NCBI RefSeq assembly: GCF_000686845.1
Contig: NZ_JMLS01000008.1
Coordinates: 62,001 to 126,000, forward strand
Length of the DNA stretch: 64,000 bases
Origin: Paenibacillus sp. UNC451MF
GTDB taxonomy: Bacteria; Bacillota; Bacilli; Paenibacillales; NBRC-103111
Direction: 5' to 3'
Position 1 is the first letter of the stretch. Every line of letters begins with the position of its first letter. The notes under the pieces are model-generated. The model was not told the origin of the DNA and made no database searches. It worked only from the letters and a program-made list of their open reading frames with translations. A program made the translations under genes and the position numbers. This document shows positions 43,628 through 52,218 of the stretch, piece by piece.

Positions 43628-44593
43628 TTGATTGACAATGCACGCATCGTGAAAGTAGTACTAAGAAATCCCGCGGAAGGGCTTGCTTTATTTGGACCGC
43701 AGGACAAGTTTCTGCAGATGATCGAGCAGCAAACCGAAGCCAGAATTCAGTCTCGTGAAGAAGAAATCGTTATTCAAGGCAGCGCGGCTGAAACGGATTC
43801 ATTGCAGCAGTTATTTGAAGTGCTGTTGGAGCTTGTTCGGAATAACTACACTTTGAATGAGCGCGATATTCATTATGCTCTGGAATTGTCCAAGCAGATG
43901 AAAGTCGACCAATTGCTTGATCTGTTCAAAGGAGATATCACGACTACCCATAAAGGGAAGCCTATTCGGGTAAAAACGATTGGCCAAAAGCAGTACGTGT
44001 CCACCATCAAGCAAAAAGATATTGTGTTCGGAATTGGACCTGCAGGTACGGGGAAAACGTACTTAGCTGTCGTATTGGCAGTCTCGGCACTTAAGGAAGG
44101 CAAGGTCAAACGTATTGTGCTGACGCGGCCTGCGGTGGAGGCTGGAGAGAGCTTGGGCTTTTTGCCGGGCGATTTACAAGAAAAGGTTGACCCTTACTTA
44201 CGACCATTGTATGATGCTCTTAATGACGTCTTAGGGCCTGAGCAGGTGATCAAGTCCTTGGAAAGAGGGCTTATAGAGATTGCTCCGCTCGCCTATATGC
44301 GCGGCAGAACATTAGACGATTCCTTTATTATTTTGGACGAAGCTCAGAATACGACACCCGAGCAGATGAAGATGTTTTTGACACGTCTTGGATTTGGTTC
44401 AAAGATGGTCATTACAGGTGATGTTACTCAGATTGATCTTCCGAGGGGAAAGTCGTCCGGTTTAGTGGAAGCGCACCGCATTTTAAAGCAAATTGAAGAA
44501 ATCGGATTTATCGAGTTTTCCGAAGCGGATGTTGTCAGACACTCATTGGTTCAAAAAATTATTGTTGCTTACCAAGAGGATAAAGAAAAATAG
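43628..44593 (+). CDS. phoH: PhoH-family ATPase
   Basis: 321-residue P-loop protein. Walker A is GPAGTGKT (137-144) and Walker B is FIILDEAQNTTPEQM near 236-250; an N-terminal KH-like region (about 1-90) precedes the ATPase domain. In relatives it is linked with ybeY and RNA metabolism, and that gene is two downstream. It starts at TTG 43628 after AAGGAGAAGAGG. No ATG is available near the conserved beginning (IDNARIVKVVLRN). Confidence 0.93.
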   Translation: MIDNARIVKVVLRNPAEGLALFGPQDKFLQMIEQQTEARIQSREEEIVIQGSAAETDSLQQLFEVLLELVRNNYTLNERDIHYALELSKQMKVDQLLDLFKGDITTTHKGKPIRVKTIGQKQYVSTIKQKDIVFGIGPAGTGKTYLAVVLAVSALKEGKVKRIVLTRPAVEAGESLGFLPGDLQEKVDPYLRPLYDALNDVLGPEQVIKSLERGLIEIAPLAYMRGRTLDDSFIILDEAQNTTPEQMKMFLTRLGFGSKMVITGDVTQIDLPRGKSSGLVEAHRILKQIEEIGFIEFSEADVVRHSLVQKIIVAYQEDKEK

Positions 44594-44643
44594 CTCTCTT
44601 AAAGTGAATAACGGTAGAGCTGTGAAAGGGATGACCTTTCGAA

Positions 44644-46896
44644 ATGAAGAACCAGGTTTCGATCCAAGGCAAGTTTCAATATAAGCTTGCTGGCTGGAAA
44701 TACAGCGCCCTTGTGCGCTTTCTTCTGTTTTTAGTGCTTACTGTCATTTTTTATATGGCCTTAATGAGTAAGCTGATCCCGCAAACGTATGACATCCGTG
44801 TTGGCTCAGTGGCGGAAAAAGATATTTTAGCTCCTAGAGCTATCGAAAACGCTGTCGCAACCGAACAAGCCAAAGAGGATGCAGCCCAGCGGGTACAGCC
44901 AGTGTACCGAATCGTTGCTTTGAAGAACGAAGTTCTTATGGAAGCAATGTTCGAGAAGCTGCAGCAAATTAACGCCGATACTGAAGTTACGCTTGGCGAT
45001 AAGGTGAATATTTTTAAAACAGTCATTCCGAATCTTATTGACGATCACGTTGATAAACAGATCAAGACGTACACGGACAGCGGGCAATACAACGATGTGC
45101 TGCTGCAGGAGATGCGCAAAAAAATCCGAGAGCAGCAATACCGGATTCCGGAAGAAACGTATTACAAGATGCCTCGTGTATCCAAGGAAGATTTGCTAGC
45201 TATGGAGCCGGTTGCTAAAGATATTGTTACCCGGCTGATGAACGATCAGATTATGGATGCGCAAACCGCAAGGGCAAAAGTGGCCGAACTGGTAAATACT
45301 TCAACACTGACCAAGAGCACTTCACGGGAAATGGTGCTTGAGCTTGTCAGGGCAGCAGTGACACCGAATAAATTTTTTGATCAAAAAGGCACCGATGAAG
45401 CAAAAGGTCATGCTCGTGATAACGTGAAATCGGCATTTATAAATAAAAATGAAGTTCTCGTAAAAAAAGGCGCTACGATTACCGAGGAAATTTACCAGCG
45501 GCTCAGCGGCTTGGAGATGTTGAAAGACGAATCCAGCTATTGGCCTAAGTTGGGGCTGCTGCTGTTAGTGGTTATGTTCGGCCTAGTGATCTTCATGTTC
45601 GTTAAACAAAGTACCTTAGCGGTAAGCAGTAATAACGCCCAATTGCTAATGCTCGTACTAATTTTATTTATTAACATATTAGGGATGAAGCTGTTCTCCC
45701 TTGTGCAAAATCTGGATTACCCTTATATAGGGTTTCTGGCTCCTACCGCATTGGGGGCAATGCTGATTACGATCTTATTGGATGTGAATTTAGCCTTTGT
45801 CGCGACGGTAGTGTTCAGTGTCATGGCTAGTGTCATATTTAACACGGATCATTTGCAAGCGTTCGATTTTCGTTACGGTCTGCTGACGTTTGCCGCTTCG
45901 TTCGCTGCTATTTTCTCAATCCAACGGGCGAGTCAGAGGTCTTCGATATTAAAAGCCGGTATGATAGTCTCGCTGTTAGGCTTGGCGCTTGTCGGTTCGC
46001 TGCTCCTGATCGACGACCACGAGTCAAAGAGAAGCATGCTGTTTGCACTTTCCTTCGTTATAGGAGGCGGCTTGTTGACTGCCGTATTCGTCATTGGCTT
46101 GTTGCCGTTCTTCGAGGTTGCCTTTGGCATACTGTCTCCACTCAAGCTGGTGGAGCTGTCCAATCCGAACCATCCTTTGCTGCGTAAGCTCCTTACTGAA
46201 ACACCGGGAACTTACCATCATAGCATTATGGTCGGCAATCTGGCGGAAGCGGCTGCAGTATCGATTGGCGCTGACGGTCTGTTATGCAGAGTCGGAGCCT
46301 ATTATCACGATATTGGGAAAACGAAGCGCCCGAATTATTTTATCGAGAATCAGAATCATATGGAAAATCCTCATGATAAAATGGATCCGGCACTCAGTAA
46401 ATCCATCATTGTGGCACATGCCCGCGACGGGGTGGAGATGCTGAAGGAGCACAACATCCCTAAGCCTATCCGGGATATTGCTGAGCAGCATCACGGAACA
46501 ACACTGCTGCAATATTTTTATCATAAGGCCAAAAAAATTGCGGAATCGGAGAACGATACCAAGCCTGTAGAAGAAGCGGATTTCCGCTATCCTGGACCGA
46601 ACGCACAATCCAAAGAAGCTGCGATCGTAGGGATTGCCGATTCCTTGGAAGCAGCGGTTCGTTCCCTGAGAAGCCCGACCCTTGAGCAGATCGATTCTAT
46701 GGTCCGCAAAATTATAAAGAACCGCCTGGATGACGGACAGTTCAACGAATGCGATCTTACGATTAAAGAACTGGATCAAGTCGCCAAAACATTGAATGAA
46801 ACGCTTTTAGGCATTTTTCATTCCAGGATTGAATACCCGAATGACCTTCCGGGGCAGAATCAGAATGGAGAGCCTAAGCAAGCGAAAAGGAGCTAG
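44644..46896 (+). CDS. pgpH: Cyclic-di-AMP phosphodiesterase PgpH (7TMR-HD family)
   Basis: 750-residue membrane protein that hydrolyses c-di-AMP. One N-terminal membrane segment precedes a large extracellular 7TMR-HDED domain (about 40-290). Seven membrane segments (about 300-480) lead to a cytoplasmic HD domain: HHSIMVGNLAEAA near 526, catalytic His555-Asp556 in AYYHDIGK, and EQHHGTTLL near 615. ATG 44644 follows GGGATGACC, a modest site. It ends 4 bases before ybeY. Confidence 0.94.
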   Translation: MKNQVSIQGKFQYKLAGWKYSALVRFLLFLVLTVIFYMALMSKLIPQTYDIRVGSVAEKDILAPRAIENAVATEQAKEDAAQRVQPVYRIVALKNEVLMEAMFEKLQQINADTEVTLGDKVNIFKTVIPNLIDDHVDKQIKTYTDSGQYNDVLLQEMRKKIREQQYRIPEETYYKMPRVSKEDLLAMEPVAKDIVTRLMNDQIMDAQTARAKVAELVNTSTLTKSTSREMVLELVRAAVTPNKFFDQKGTDEAKGHARDNVKSAFINKNEVLVKKGATITEEIYQRLSGLEMLKDESSYWPKLGLLLLVVMFGLVIFMFVKQSTLAVSSNNAQLLMLVLILFINILGMKLFSLVQNLDYPYIGFLAPTALGAMLITILLDVNLAFVATVVFSVMASVIFNTDHLQAFDFRYGLLTFAASFAAIFSIQRASQRSSILKAGMIVSLLGLALVGSLLLIDDHESKRSMLFALSFVIGGGLLTAVFVIGLLPFFEVAFGILSPLKLVELSNPNHPLLRKLLTETPGTYHHSIMVGNLAEAAAVSIGADGLLCRVGAYYHDIGKTKRPNYFIENQNHMENPHDKMDPALSKSIIVAHARDGVEMLKEHNIPKPIRDIAEQHHGTTLLQYFYHKAKKIAESENDTKPVEEADFRYPGPNAQSKEAAIVGIADSLEAAVRSLRSPTLEQIDSMVRKIIKNRLDDGQFNECDLTIKELDQVAKTLNETLLGIFHSRIEYPNDLPGQNQNGEPKQAKRS

Positions 46897-46900
46897 ACAT

Positions 46901-47461
46901 ATGAGTCTGCGATTGGAATGGAACAACGAACAAAATGAATACGATATCTCCGAGGAGCTCATTCAGAAGCTTAGTCAGCTTCTGGAGCTTGCCGGTAAAT
47001 CCGAGAGCGTAACCGATGGTGAGGTTGCTCTTACGTTTGTTGATGATGCAGAAATTCAACGGTTGAACAAAGAATATCGCAATCTCGATAAACCAACGGA
47101 TGTGTTGTCTTTCGCCATGCAGGAGATGGGCGAGGATGAGATCGAGATTATTTATGATGAGGAAGACTTGGGCTCTGAGAGCGATCTTGACGATGTTAGA
47201 CGGATGGATGATGACGAAGAAGCTGATTCGGAAGAGGATGAGGAGTCGTTCGAGGAGCCTCTCGGCGATATTATCATCTCCGTGCCTAGAGCCATTGCTC
47301 AAAGCGAGGATTATGGACATTCCGTTGAACGGGAGCTTGGCTTTCTATTCGTTCATGGATTTCTTCATCTAATTGGCTATGATCATCAAAGTGAAGAAGA
47401 AGAGAAAGTGATGTTTGGAAAGCAAGAGAATATATTACAGCAGGCGGGTCTTGTCCGTTGA
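46901..47461 (+). CDS. ybeY: Endoribonuclease / rRNA maturation factor YbeY
   Basis: 186-residue metalloprotein for 16S rRNA 3'-end maturation. The zinc motif HGFLHLIGYDH has His152, His156 and His162. Compared with the usual 150-160 residues, it has an acidic insertion near 83-122 (residues such as EEDLGSESDLDD and DDDEEADSEEDEES). ATG 46901 follows AAAAGGAG; an upstream ATG at 46829 lies inside pgpH. The stop overlaps the dgkA start by 3 bases. Confidence 0.94.
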   Translation: MSLRLEWNNEQNEYDISEELIQKLSQLLELAGKSESVTDGEVALTFVDDAEIQRLNKEYRNLDKPTDVLSFAMQEMGEDEIEIIYDEEDLGSESDLDDVRRMDDDEEADSEEDEESFEEPLGDIIISVPRAIAQSEDYGHSVERELGFLFVHGFLHLIGYDHQSEEEEKVMFGKQENILQQAGLVR

Positions 47462-48159
47462 GACCGAAGGTGAAGTGGCACAGAAGCTTTCGATTTGCGT
47501 ATGAAGGGGTGAAATACGCCCTTTCTACGCAACGCAATATGAAGTTTCATTTTTTCGCCGCTTTTGTAGTTCTGTTAATGGCCTTGTTTTTCCATCTACA
47601 TAAGCTTGAAATCTTATTTATTTTGCTGGCCGTGACTTTAATGATTGTTACGGAGCTTATTAATACAGCAGTTGAAAAAACGGTCGATCTTGCCATGCCA
47701 GACCGTCATCCACTGGCCAAAATAGCCAAGGATGTGGCCGCAGCCTCCGTACTGGTGTCTGCGGCTTTTGCCGCTATCGTCGGGATGGTAGTCTTCTATG
47801 AACCGATAGATCACATGTTCCGCGACGTCAAGAGTACTCAGGGGCACACGTTATCGGCAGGTTGGATCTGGATCTTGCTTTGCCTGGTTATGCTAACGGT
47901 AATCGTTGTAGAGACGCGATTTTCGAGTAAAGGGAGCAGAATCCAGCCAAGCCTGCTGTCGGCTGTCGCCTTTGCCATAGCGACCTTTATTACATGCTAT
48001 GTGACGGTCACTTTAATAGCGCTGCTGGCGTATTTGTTGGCTATTGTGGTAATGATGGTATTATATGATAAACGAGGACGGGGCTTTGCCTCCCTTATGC
48101 TTGGAGCTCTTATCGGCAGTTTTGTTTCTGTGCTTGCTTACTATTTGATGAATCTATAA
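47458..48159 (+). CDS. dgkA: Diacylglycerol/undecaprenol kinase family protein with C-terminal membrane extension
   Basis: 233-residue integral membrane kinase. The first 120 residues are the DgkA core: STQRNMKFHFFAA, then the catalytic MIVTELINTAVEKTVDL and RHPLAKIAKDVAAASVLV. In B. subtilis the homologue phosphorylates undecaprenol. An extra segment of about 110 residues with about four membrane helices follows the core. TTG 47458 overlaps ybeY; GTG 47470 is another possible start. The extension has no motif I recognise. Confidence 0.88.
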   Translation: MRPKVKWHRSFRFAYEGVKYALSTQRNMKFHFFAAFVVLLMALFFHLHKLEILFILLAVTLMIVTELINTAVEKTVDLAMPDRHPLAKIAKDVAAASVLVSAAFAAIVGMVVFYEPIDHMFRDVKSTQGHTLSAGWIWILLCLVMLTVIVVETRFSSKGSRIQPSLLSAVAFAIATFITCYVTVTLIALLAYLLAIVVMMVLYDKRGRGFASLMLGALIGSFVSVLAYYLMNL

Positions 48160-48183
48160 TTCACTTTAATTCAAGGGGATGAT

Positions 48184-48597
48184 ATGATGGATCGACAGGC
48201 GTTGGTCGCTTTAGCGAAGCAAGCAATGGAAAAAGCGTATGTGCCCTATTCAAAATTTCAGGTTGGAAGTGCACTTCTTGACCAGAACGGAAAGGTGCAT
48301 TTGGGCTGCAATGTTGAGAATGCGGCTTACGGCCCAACGAACTGCGCAGAAAGAACAGCGCTATTTCGTGCTATTGCCGACGGGGAGGCACCTCGATCCT
48401 TTCAAGCTATAGCTGTCATAGGAGATACGCTGAGCCCCATAACACCCTGCGGTGTATGCCGCCAAGTTTTAATTGAACTATGCCCTCCCGATATGCCTGT
48501 ATATATGGCTAATCTGCGCGGAGATATGGAAGAAACGACCGTTGCTGAATTGCTGCCGGGAGCCTTTACTATGAAAGATCTTAATGGAGGAACATAA
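48184..48597 (+). CDS. cdd: Cytidine deaminase
   Basis: 137-residue zinc enzyme converting cytidine and deoxycytidine to uridine forms. Cys54 and Glu56 (TNCAERTA) and Cys89/Cys92 (PCGVCRQ) are the zinc site and catalytic Glu. ATG 48184 and 48187 are both possible after AAGGGG. It is 24 bases after dgkA and 4 before era, as in Bacillus. Confidence 0.95.
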   Translation: MMDRQALVALAKQAMEKAYVPYSKFQVGSALLDQNGKVHLGCNVENAAYGPTNCAERTALFRAIADGEAPRSFQAIAVIGDTLSPITPCGVCRQVLIELCPPDMPVYMANLRGDMEETTVAELLPGAFTMKDLNGGT

Positions 48598-48601
48598 TCG
48601 A

Positions 48602-49513
48602 ATGACATCAACATCCAATAAAAAAGCGTTTAAATCTGGCTTTGTCGCTATAATCGGCCGTCCAAATGTGGGGAAATCCACCTTGATGAACCAAGTGATC
48701 GGTCAAAAGATTGCCATTATGTCGGACAAGCCACAAACCACGAGAAATAAAATTCATGGTGTATATACGACCAATGATTCCCAAATTGTGTTTTTGGATA
48801 CGCCGGGGATTCACAAGCCTCAATCCAAGCTGGGTGATTATATGATGAAAATTGCAGAAAGCTCTTTAAGTGAAGTCGACGCTGTTCTTTTCCTTATAGA
48901 TGTAGTTGAGGGGCTTGGTGGAGGAGACCGCTTCATCATTGAAAACTTAAAAAGAATCAAAACACCGGTCATTCTTGTCATGAATAAAATCGATCAGGTT
49001 CAGCCTGAGCAGCTCCTTCCGGTTATTACGGCATATAAGGATCTTTATGATTTTGCCGAGATCGTGCCAATTTCAGCTATTAAGGGCAATAACGTCAACA
49101 CTTTGTTGGAGCAGGTTACTAAATATTTACCGGAAGGACCGCAGTATTATCCTGCCGATCAAGTCACCGATCATCCGGAGCAGTTCGTATGTGCGGAGCT
49201 GATTCGAGAGAAAATTTTGCATTTGACCCGGGAAGAAATTCCTCACTCTATTGCGGTGGCTATTGAGGATATGAAAGTAGAAGCGAACGGGCTTGTTCAT
49301 ATTTCCGCTGTTATTTATGTGGAAAGAGACTCGCAAAAAGGCATTATTATCGGAAAAAAAGGCGCATTATTAAAAGAAGTAGGGCAAAAGGCTCGTCAGG
49401 ATATTGAAGCTCTGCTCGGCTCCAAAACCTTTCTTGAGCTGTGGGTAAAAGTGAAGAAGGATTGGCGCAATCAGGAGCGGGTTCTGCGCGATTTAGGCTT
49501 CCGTAACGAGTAA
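48602..49513 (+). CDS. era: GTPase Era
   Basis: 303-residue GTPase that assists 16S rRNA maturation and 30S assembly. G1 GRPNVGKST (19-27), G3 DTPGIH, G4 NKID; C-terminal KH domain with [16 protein letters not shown] (about 243-258). The ATG at 48602 is 11 bases after GGAGG (48586-48590); an in-frame ATG at 48584 would overlap cdd. In the housekeeping run. Confidence 0.95.
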   Translation: MTSTSNKKAFKSGFVAIIGRPNVGKSTLMNQVIGQKIAIMSDKPQTTRNKIHGVYTTNDSQIVFLDTPGIHKPQSKLGDYMMKIAESSLSEVDAVLFLIDVVEGLGGGDRFIIENLKRIKTPVILVMNKIDQVQPEQLLPVITAYKDLYDFAEIVPISAIKGNNVNTLLEQVTKYLPEGPQYYPADQVTDHPEQFVCAELIREKILHLTREEIPHSIAVAIEDMKVEANGLVHISAVIYVERDSQKGIIIGKKGALLKEVGQKARQDIEALLGSKTFLELWVKVKKDWRNQERVLRDLGFRNE

Positions 49514-49569
49514 GCTCCGTATGCCAGTTATTACTTGGGATACTTCCAGTCATTTCGTATCATCCTAAT

Positions 49570-49581
49570 CTTGTCGACAAG
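49570..49581. repeat. 12-bp palindrome between era and yqzL
   Basis: CTTGTCGACAAG is a perfect palindrome. A second small inverted repeat, CTTTGTTTACAAAG, lies at 49600-49613. Both are in the era-yqzL gap; the function is not known. Confidence 0.4.
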
Positions 49582-49657
49582 TACTGTCCTACCTAAAGTC
49601 TTTGTTTACAAAGTCAAGGGTTCCTTGGAAAGCTCTTAGGAGAGGGGATTGATACAC

Positions 49658-49804
49658 ATGAGAGATTTTTCGTGGAAGTATTTTTCAATGACTGGTGATG
49701 TAGATGCTTATCTGCTTTACAAAGAGATGGACAATGAGTTACACACCACCGAGGACAATTCGGAAGAGGATCCGGGTACTGAAGCGTCGGACGGGATTCA
49801 GTAG
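49658..49804 (+). CDS. yqzL: Small YqzL-family protein
   Basis: 48-residue protein beginning MRDFSWKYFSMTGDVDAYLL, which matches the YqzL family pattern and the gene order era-yqzL-recO. An acidic tail (TEDNSEEDPGTEAS) follows. ATG 49658 lies after AGGAGAGGGG. Too short for most automatic calls. No known function. Confidence 0.85.
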   Translation: MRDFSWKYFSMTGDVDAYLLYKEMDNELHTTEDNSEEDPGTEASDGIQ

Positions 49805-49837
49805 CTGTGTAACGTGGGTTTGGGGGAAGGACGGACG

Positions 49838-50584
49838 ATGCAGTACAGGGTGCAAGGGATTGTTATTCGCAGTATGGATTATGGGGAAGGTAACAAAATC
49901 ATTACCTTATTCTCGCGTGAAATGGGCAAAGTGGCTGTCATCGTGAGAGGCGCCAAAAAAGTAAAAAGCCGCTATGCCTCCGTCGCCCAACTTTTCACAA
50001 ACGGTGATTATCTGTTCTTTAGATCAGGACAACTAGGAACTTTGAATCATGCAGAAATCCTGGATTCCCATCATCGAATCCGGGAGGACTTACATAAAGC
50101 GGCTTATGCCTCCTACATGGCGGAGCTCACTGATCGGATGATGGCTGATCAGGAGGCTAACGCTTTTTTGTTTGAACAGCTTAAAGCGGCATTGGCAGGA
50201 ATTGAAGCAGACAAGGATATGCAAATCATCGGGTTCATATATGAAATGAAGATTTGGATGCAAGCGGGTTACCAGCCTGAGCTGGATGCTTGTGTATCGT
50301 GCAGAGCTACAGAGGGAGAGATGCGCTTCAGCCCAGGGCTTGGTGGCATATTATGCGGGCGCTGCAGAAGCAAAGATCCGCAGGCGGTGCTGATGAGTCC
50401 AGGGACATGGAAGCTGATCCGGTTATTCTCACGAATGGATATTCGACGGTTGGGTGAAATCGATGTAAAGCCTCAAACAAAGGAAGCGCTAAAGCAGCTT
50501 ATGAGAGCTTATTACGATACACATATCGGACTCAACTTAAAATCACGAAATTTCTTAGAGCAAATGGATAAATACGGAGTATAG
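49838..50584 (+). CDS. recO: DNA repair protein RecO
   Basis: 248-residue mediator that loads RecA and anneals DNA in the RecFOR pathway. An N-terminal OB-fold (MQYRVQGIVIRSMDYGEGNKI) is followed by a helical domain and a zinc-type CxxC pair (CVSC near 150-153 and CGRC near 171-174). I chose ATG 49838 after GGGGGAAGG; an upstream start at 49814 would add eight residues without a site. glyQS, which follows recO in B. subtilis, is absent here. Confidence 0.94.
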   Translation: MQYRVQGIVIRSMDYGEGNKIITLFSREMGKVAVIVRGAKKVKSRYASVAQLFTNGDYLFFRSGQLGTLNHAEILDSHHRIREDLHKAAYASYMAELTDRMMADQEANAFLFEQLKAALAGIEADKDMQIIGFIYEMKIWMQAGYQPELDACVSCRATEGEMRFSPGLGGILCGRCRSKDPQAVLMSPGTWKLIRLFSRMDIRRLGEIDVKPQTKEALKQLMRAYYDTHIGLNLKSRNFLEQMDKYGV

Positions 50585-50588
50585 AGCT

Positions 50589-50617
50589 TTGACATTTTTA
50601 TTCGCGTTTGATAATAT
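50589..50617 (+). promoter_or_regulatory. Sigma-A promoter upstream of ppsR
   Basis: Consensus TTGACA (50589-50594), 17-base spacer, TAATAT (50612-50617). The distance to the ppsR start is about 190 bases, so the mRNA has a long leader. Confidence 0.75.
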
Positions 50618-50654
50618 AATATATTAACATTAAAGGCGACTTCTCGTCCTGCTT

Positions 50655-50689
50655 AAGTTCATTATAGGCTTAGCGGCGGGAATTTTTTG
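50655..50689 (+). terminator. Possible hairpin in the ppsR leader
   Basis: CCTGCTTAAG can pair, with two bulges, with CTTAGCGG, and the following GGGAATTTTTTG has a T-run. The stem is imperfect. It might be an attenuator or a chance hairpin; there is no T-box core (AGGGTGGNACCGCG) near it. Confidence 0.3.
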
Positions 50690-50810
50690 TTGAAAGGGGT
50701 TATTGGCTTAGCTTCATTCGTAGCTGCTGACTCGGTATAACATGCAATGAAACATTTATCCAACTACATACGTATTATAAGTAGCTTGTCTAAAGAAAGC
50801 GGGTGCAGCA

Positions 50811-51623
50811 GTGGCGGAACAAACCAATCCTATTATCTATGTAGCTTCAGACTCCGCGGGAGAGACAGGGGAAGCGGTAGTTCGAGCGGTTATGGTGCAA
50901 TTCTACCCCCAGCAGGTAGATATGCGCATCGTGCCTTTTTTGGAGAACAGGGCGGGAATCGATAAGCTGGTTCAAACCGCGAAGCAAAGAGATGGAATTA
51001 TTGTATTTACTCTAGTTATTCCTGAATTACGTGATTATTTGGTTGAGCAGGCGATTCGATACCAGCTAGCTTATATTGATTTGCTTGGACCGATCATCGG
51101 CTCGCTCGAGAAGAAGCTTCAGCAGGAATCCCGGCATCAACCTGGTATGATTCATCCGTTGGATGAAGATTACTTTAAGAAAGTCGAAGCGGTAGAATTT
51201 GCTGTGAAATACGATGACGGAAGAGATTTCAGTGGCGTACTTCAAGCGGATATTGTGTTGGTTGGTGTGTCAAGGACTTCAAAAACACCTCTGTCCATGT
51301 ATCTTGCGCATAAAAAATTCAAAGTAGCCAACGTTCCTTTAGTACCAGAGATCCAACCTCCAGAGCAGCTGTTCACCGTCTCAAAGAAAAAAATTGTCGG
51401 CTTGCGTATTGATCCGGAGAAGCTAAACGTGATTCGCTCTGAGCGGTTGAAAATGCTAGGGCTGCCACAGAACGCTACCTATGCTAATGTGGAAAGAATT
51501 AATAAGGAACTGGAATACGCGAATAATATTATGAAACGGCTCGATTGTACTGTGATCGACGTTTCCAATAAAGCAGTGGAAGAAACCGCGAGCTTGATCA
51601 TCGAATGGTTTCAAGGGCGTTAG
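50811..51623 (+). CDS. ppsR: PpsR/YqfL-type kinase-pyrophosphorylase
   Basis: 270-residue bifunctional regulator of the DUF299 family. Homologues phosphorylate and dephosphorylate pyruvate phosphate dikinase (or PEP synthase) on a Thr. P-loop GVSRTSKT (153-160). It starts at GTG 50811 after AAAGAAAGCGGG. In B. subtilis ccpN sits directly upstream; here it is missing. The target enzyme is not in the window. Confidence 0.93.
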   Translation: MAEQTNPIIYVASDSAGETGEAVVRAVMVQFYPQQVDMRIVPFLENRAGIDKLVQTAKQRDGIIVFTLVIPELRDYLVEQAIRYQLAYIDLLGPIIGSLEKKLQQESRHQPGMIHPLDEDYFKKVEAVEFAVKYDDGRDFSGVLQADIVLVGVSRTSKTPLSMYLAHKKFKVANVPLVPEIQPPEQLFTVSKKKIVGLRIDPEKLNVIRSERLKMLGLPQNATYANVERINKELEYANNIMKRLDCTVIDVSNKAVEETASLIIEWFQGR

Positions 51624-51716
51624 TCTTTTTTTCGCGAAAACGTGCAGGATTTTTTATTTCTTCATCGTATATAATATTACGGTGGTACTACAGTAGGAAT
51701 TCGGTGGGACTTGACT

Positions 51717-52172
51717 ATGTCATTTAAAATTATTGTAGATGCCGATGCTTGTCCGGTTAAGTCGGAAATCGTCAAAGCTGCCTCACAATTTAACGTTGAA
51801 GTCATGATGGTCGCGTCATTCGATCATCGCCTTGCTCCTATGGAGGGAGTGCAGATCGTTCAAGTCGATCGCTCGGATCAATCCGTTGATTTGTATATTG
51901 CGAACCGAATAGTTCCCGGCGATATTCTGATTACGCAGGACTTTGGTTTAGCTGCTATTGCTTTGGGTAAAAAGGCATTAGCGTTATCGAATCGCGGCAA
52001 ACAATACAACGACCGGACGATTGATTTTTTATTGGATCGCAGGCATGAGCAGGCGAAACAACGGCGGGGAGGCAAGCATTCCAAGGGACCGAAACCGTTT
52101 ACTGACGAGGATCGATATTTTTTTCTACATTCTTTGACAAAAGTTTTGCAGAGTTTGCAGGAGATTCGATAA
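51717..52172 (+). CDS. yqxD: YaiI/YqxD family (UPF0178) protein
   Basis: 151-residue PIN-like fold protein. Motifs: VDADACPVK (8-16), VDRSDQSVD and GDILITQDFGLA. The acidic residues fit a metal-dependent nuclease-like site, but its function is not established. It lies upstream of dnaG, as yqxD in B. subtilis. ATG 51717 fits GGTGGGA; a TTG at 51711 is closer. Confidence 0.92.
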   Translation: MSFKIIVDADACPVKSEIVKAASQFNVEVMMVASFDHRLAPMEGVQIVQVDRSDQSVDLYIANRIVPGDILITQDFGLAAIALGKKALALSNRGKQYNDRTIDFLLDRRHEQAKQRRGGKHSKGPKPFTDEDRYFFLHSLTKVLQSLQEIR

Positions 52173-52218
52173 CCGTAGCGAATAGTATTACGTGTTAATT
52201 TGATTGAAGGTGGATAGG

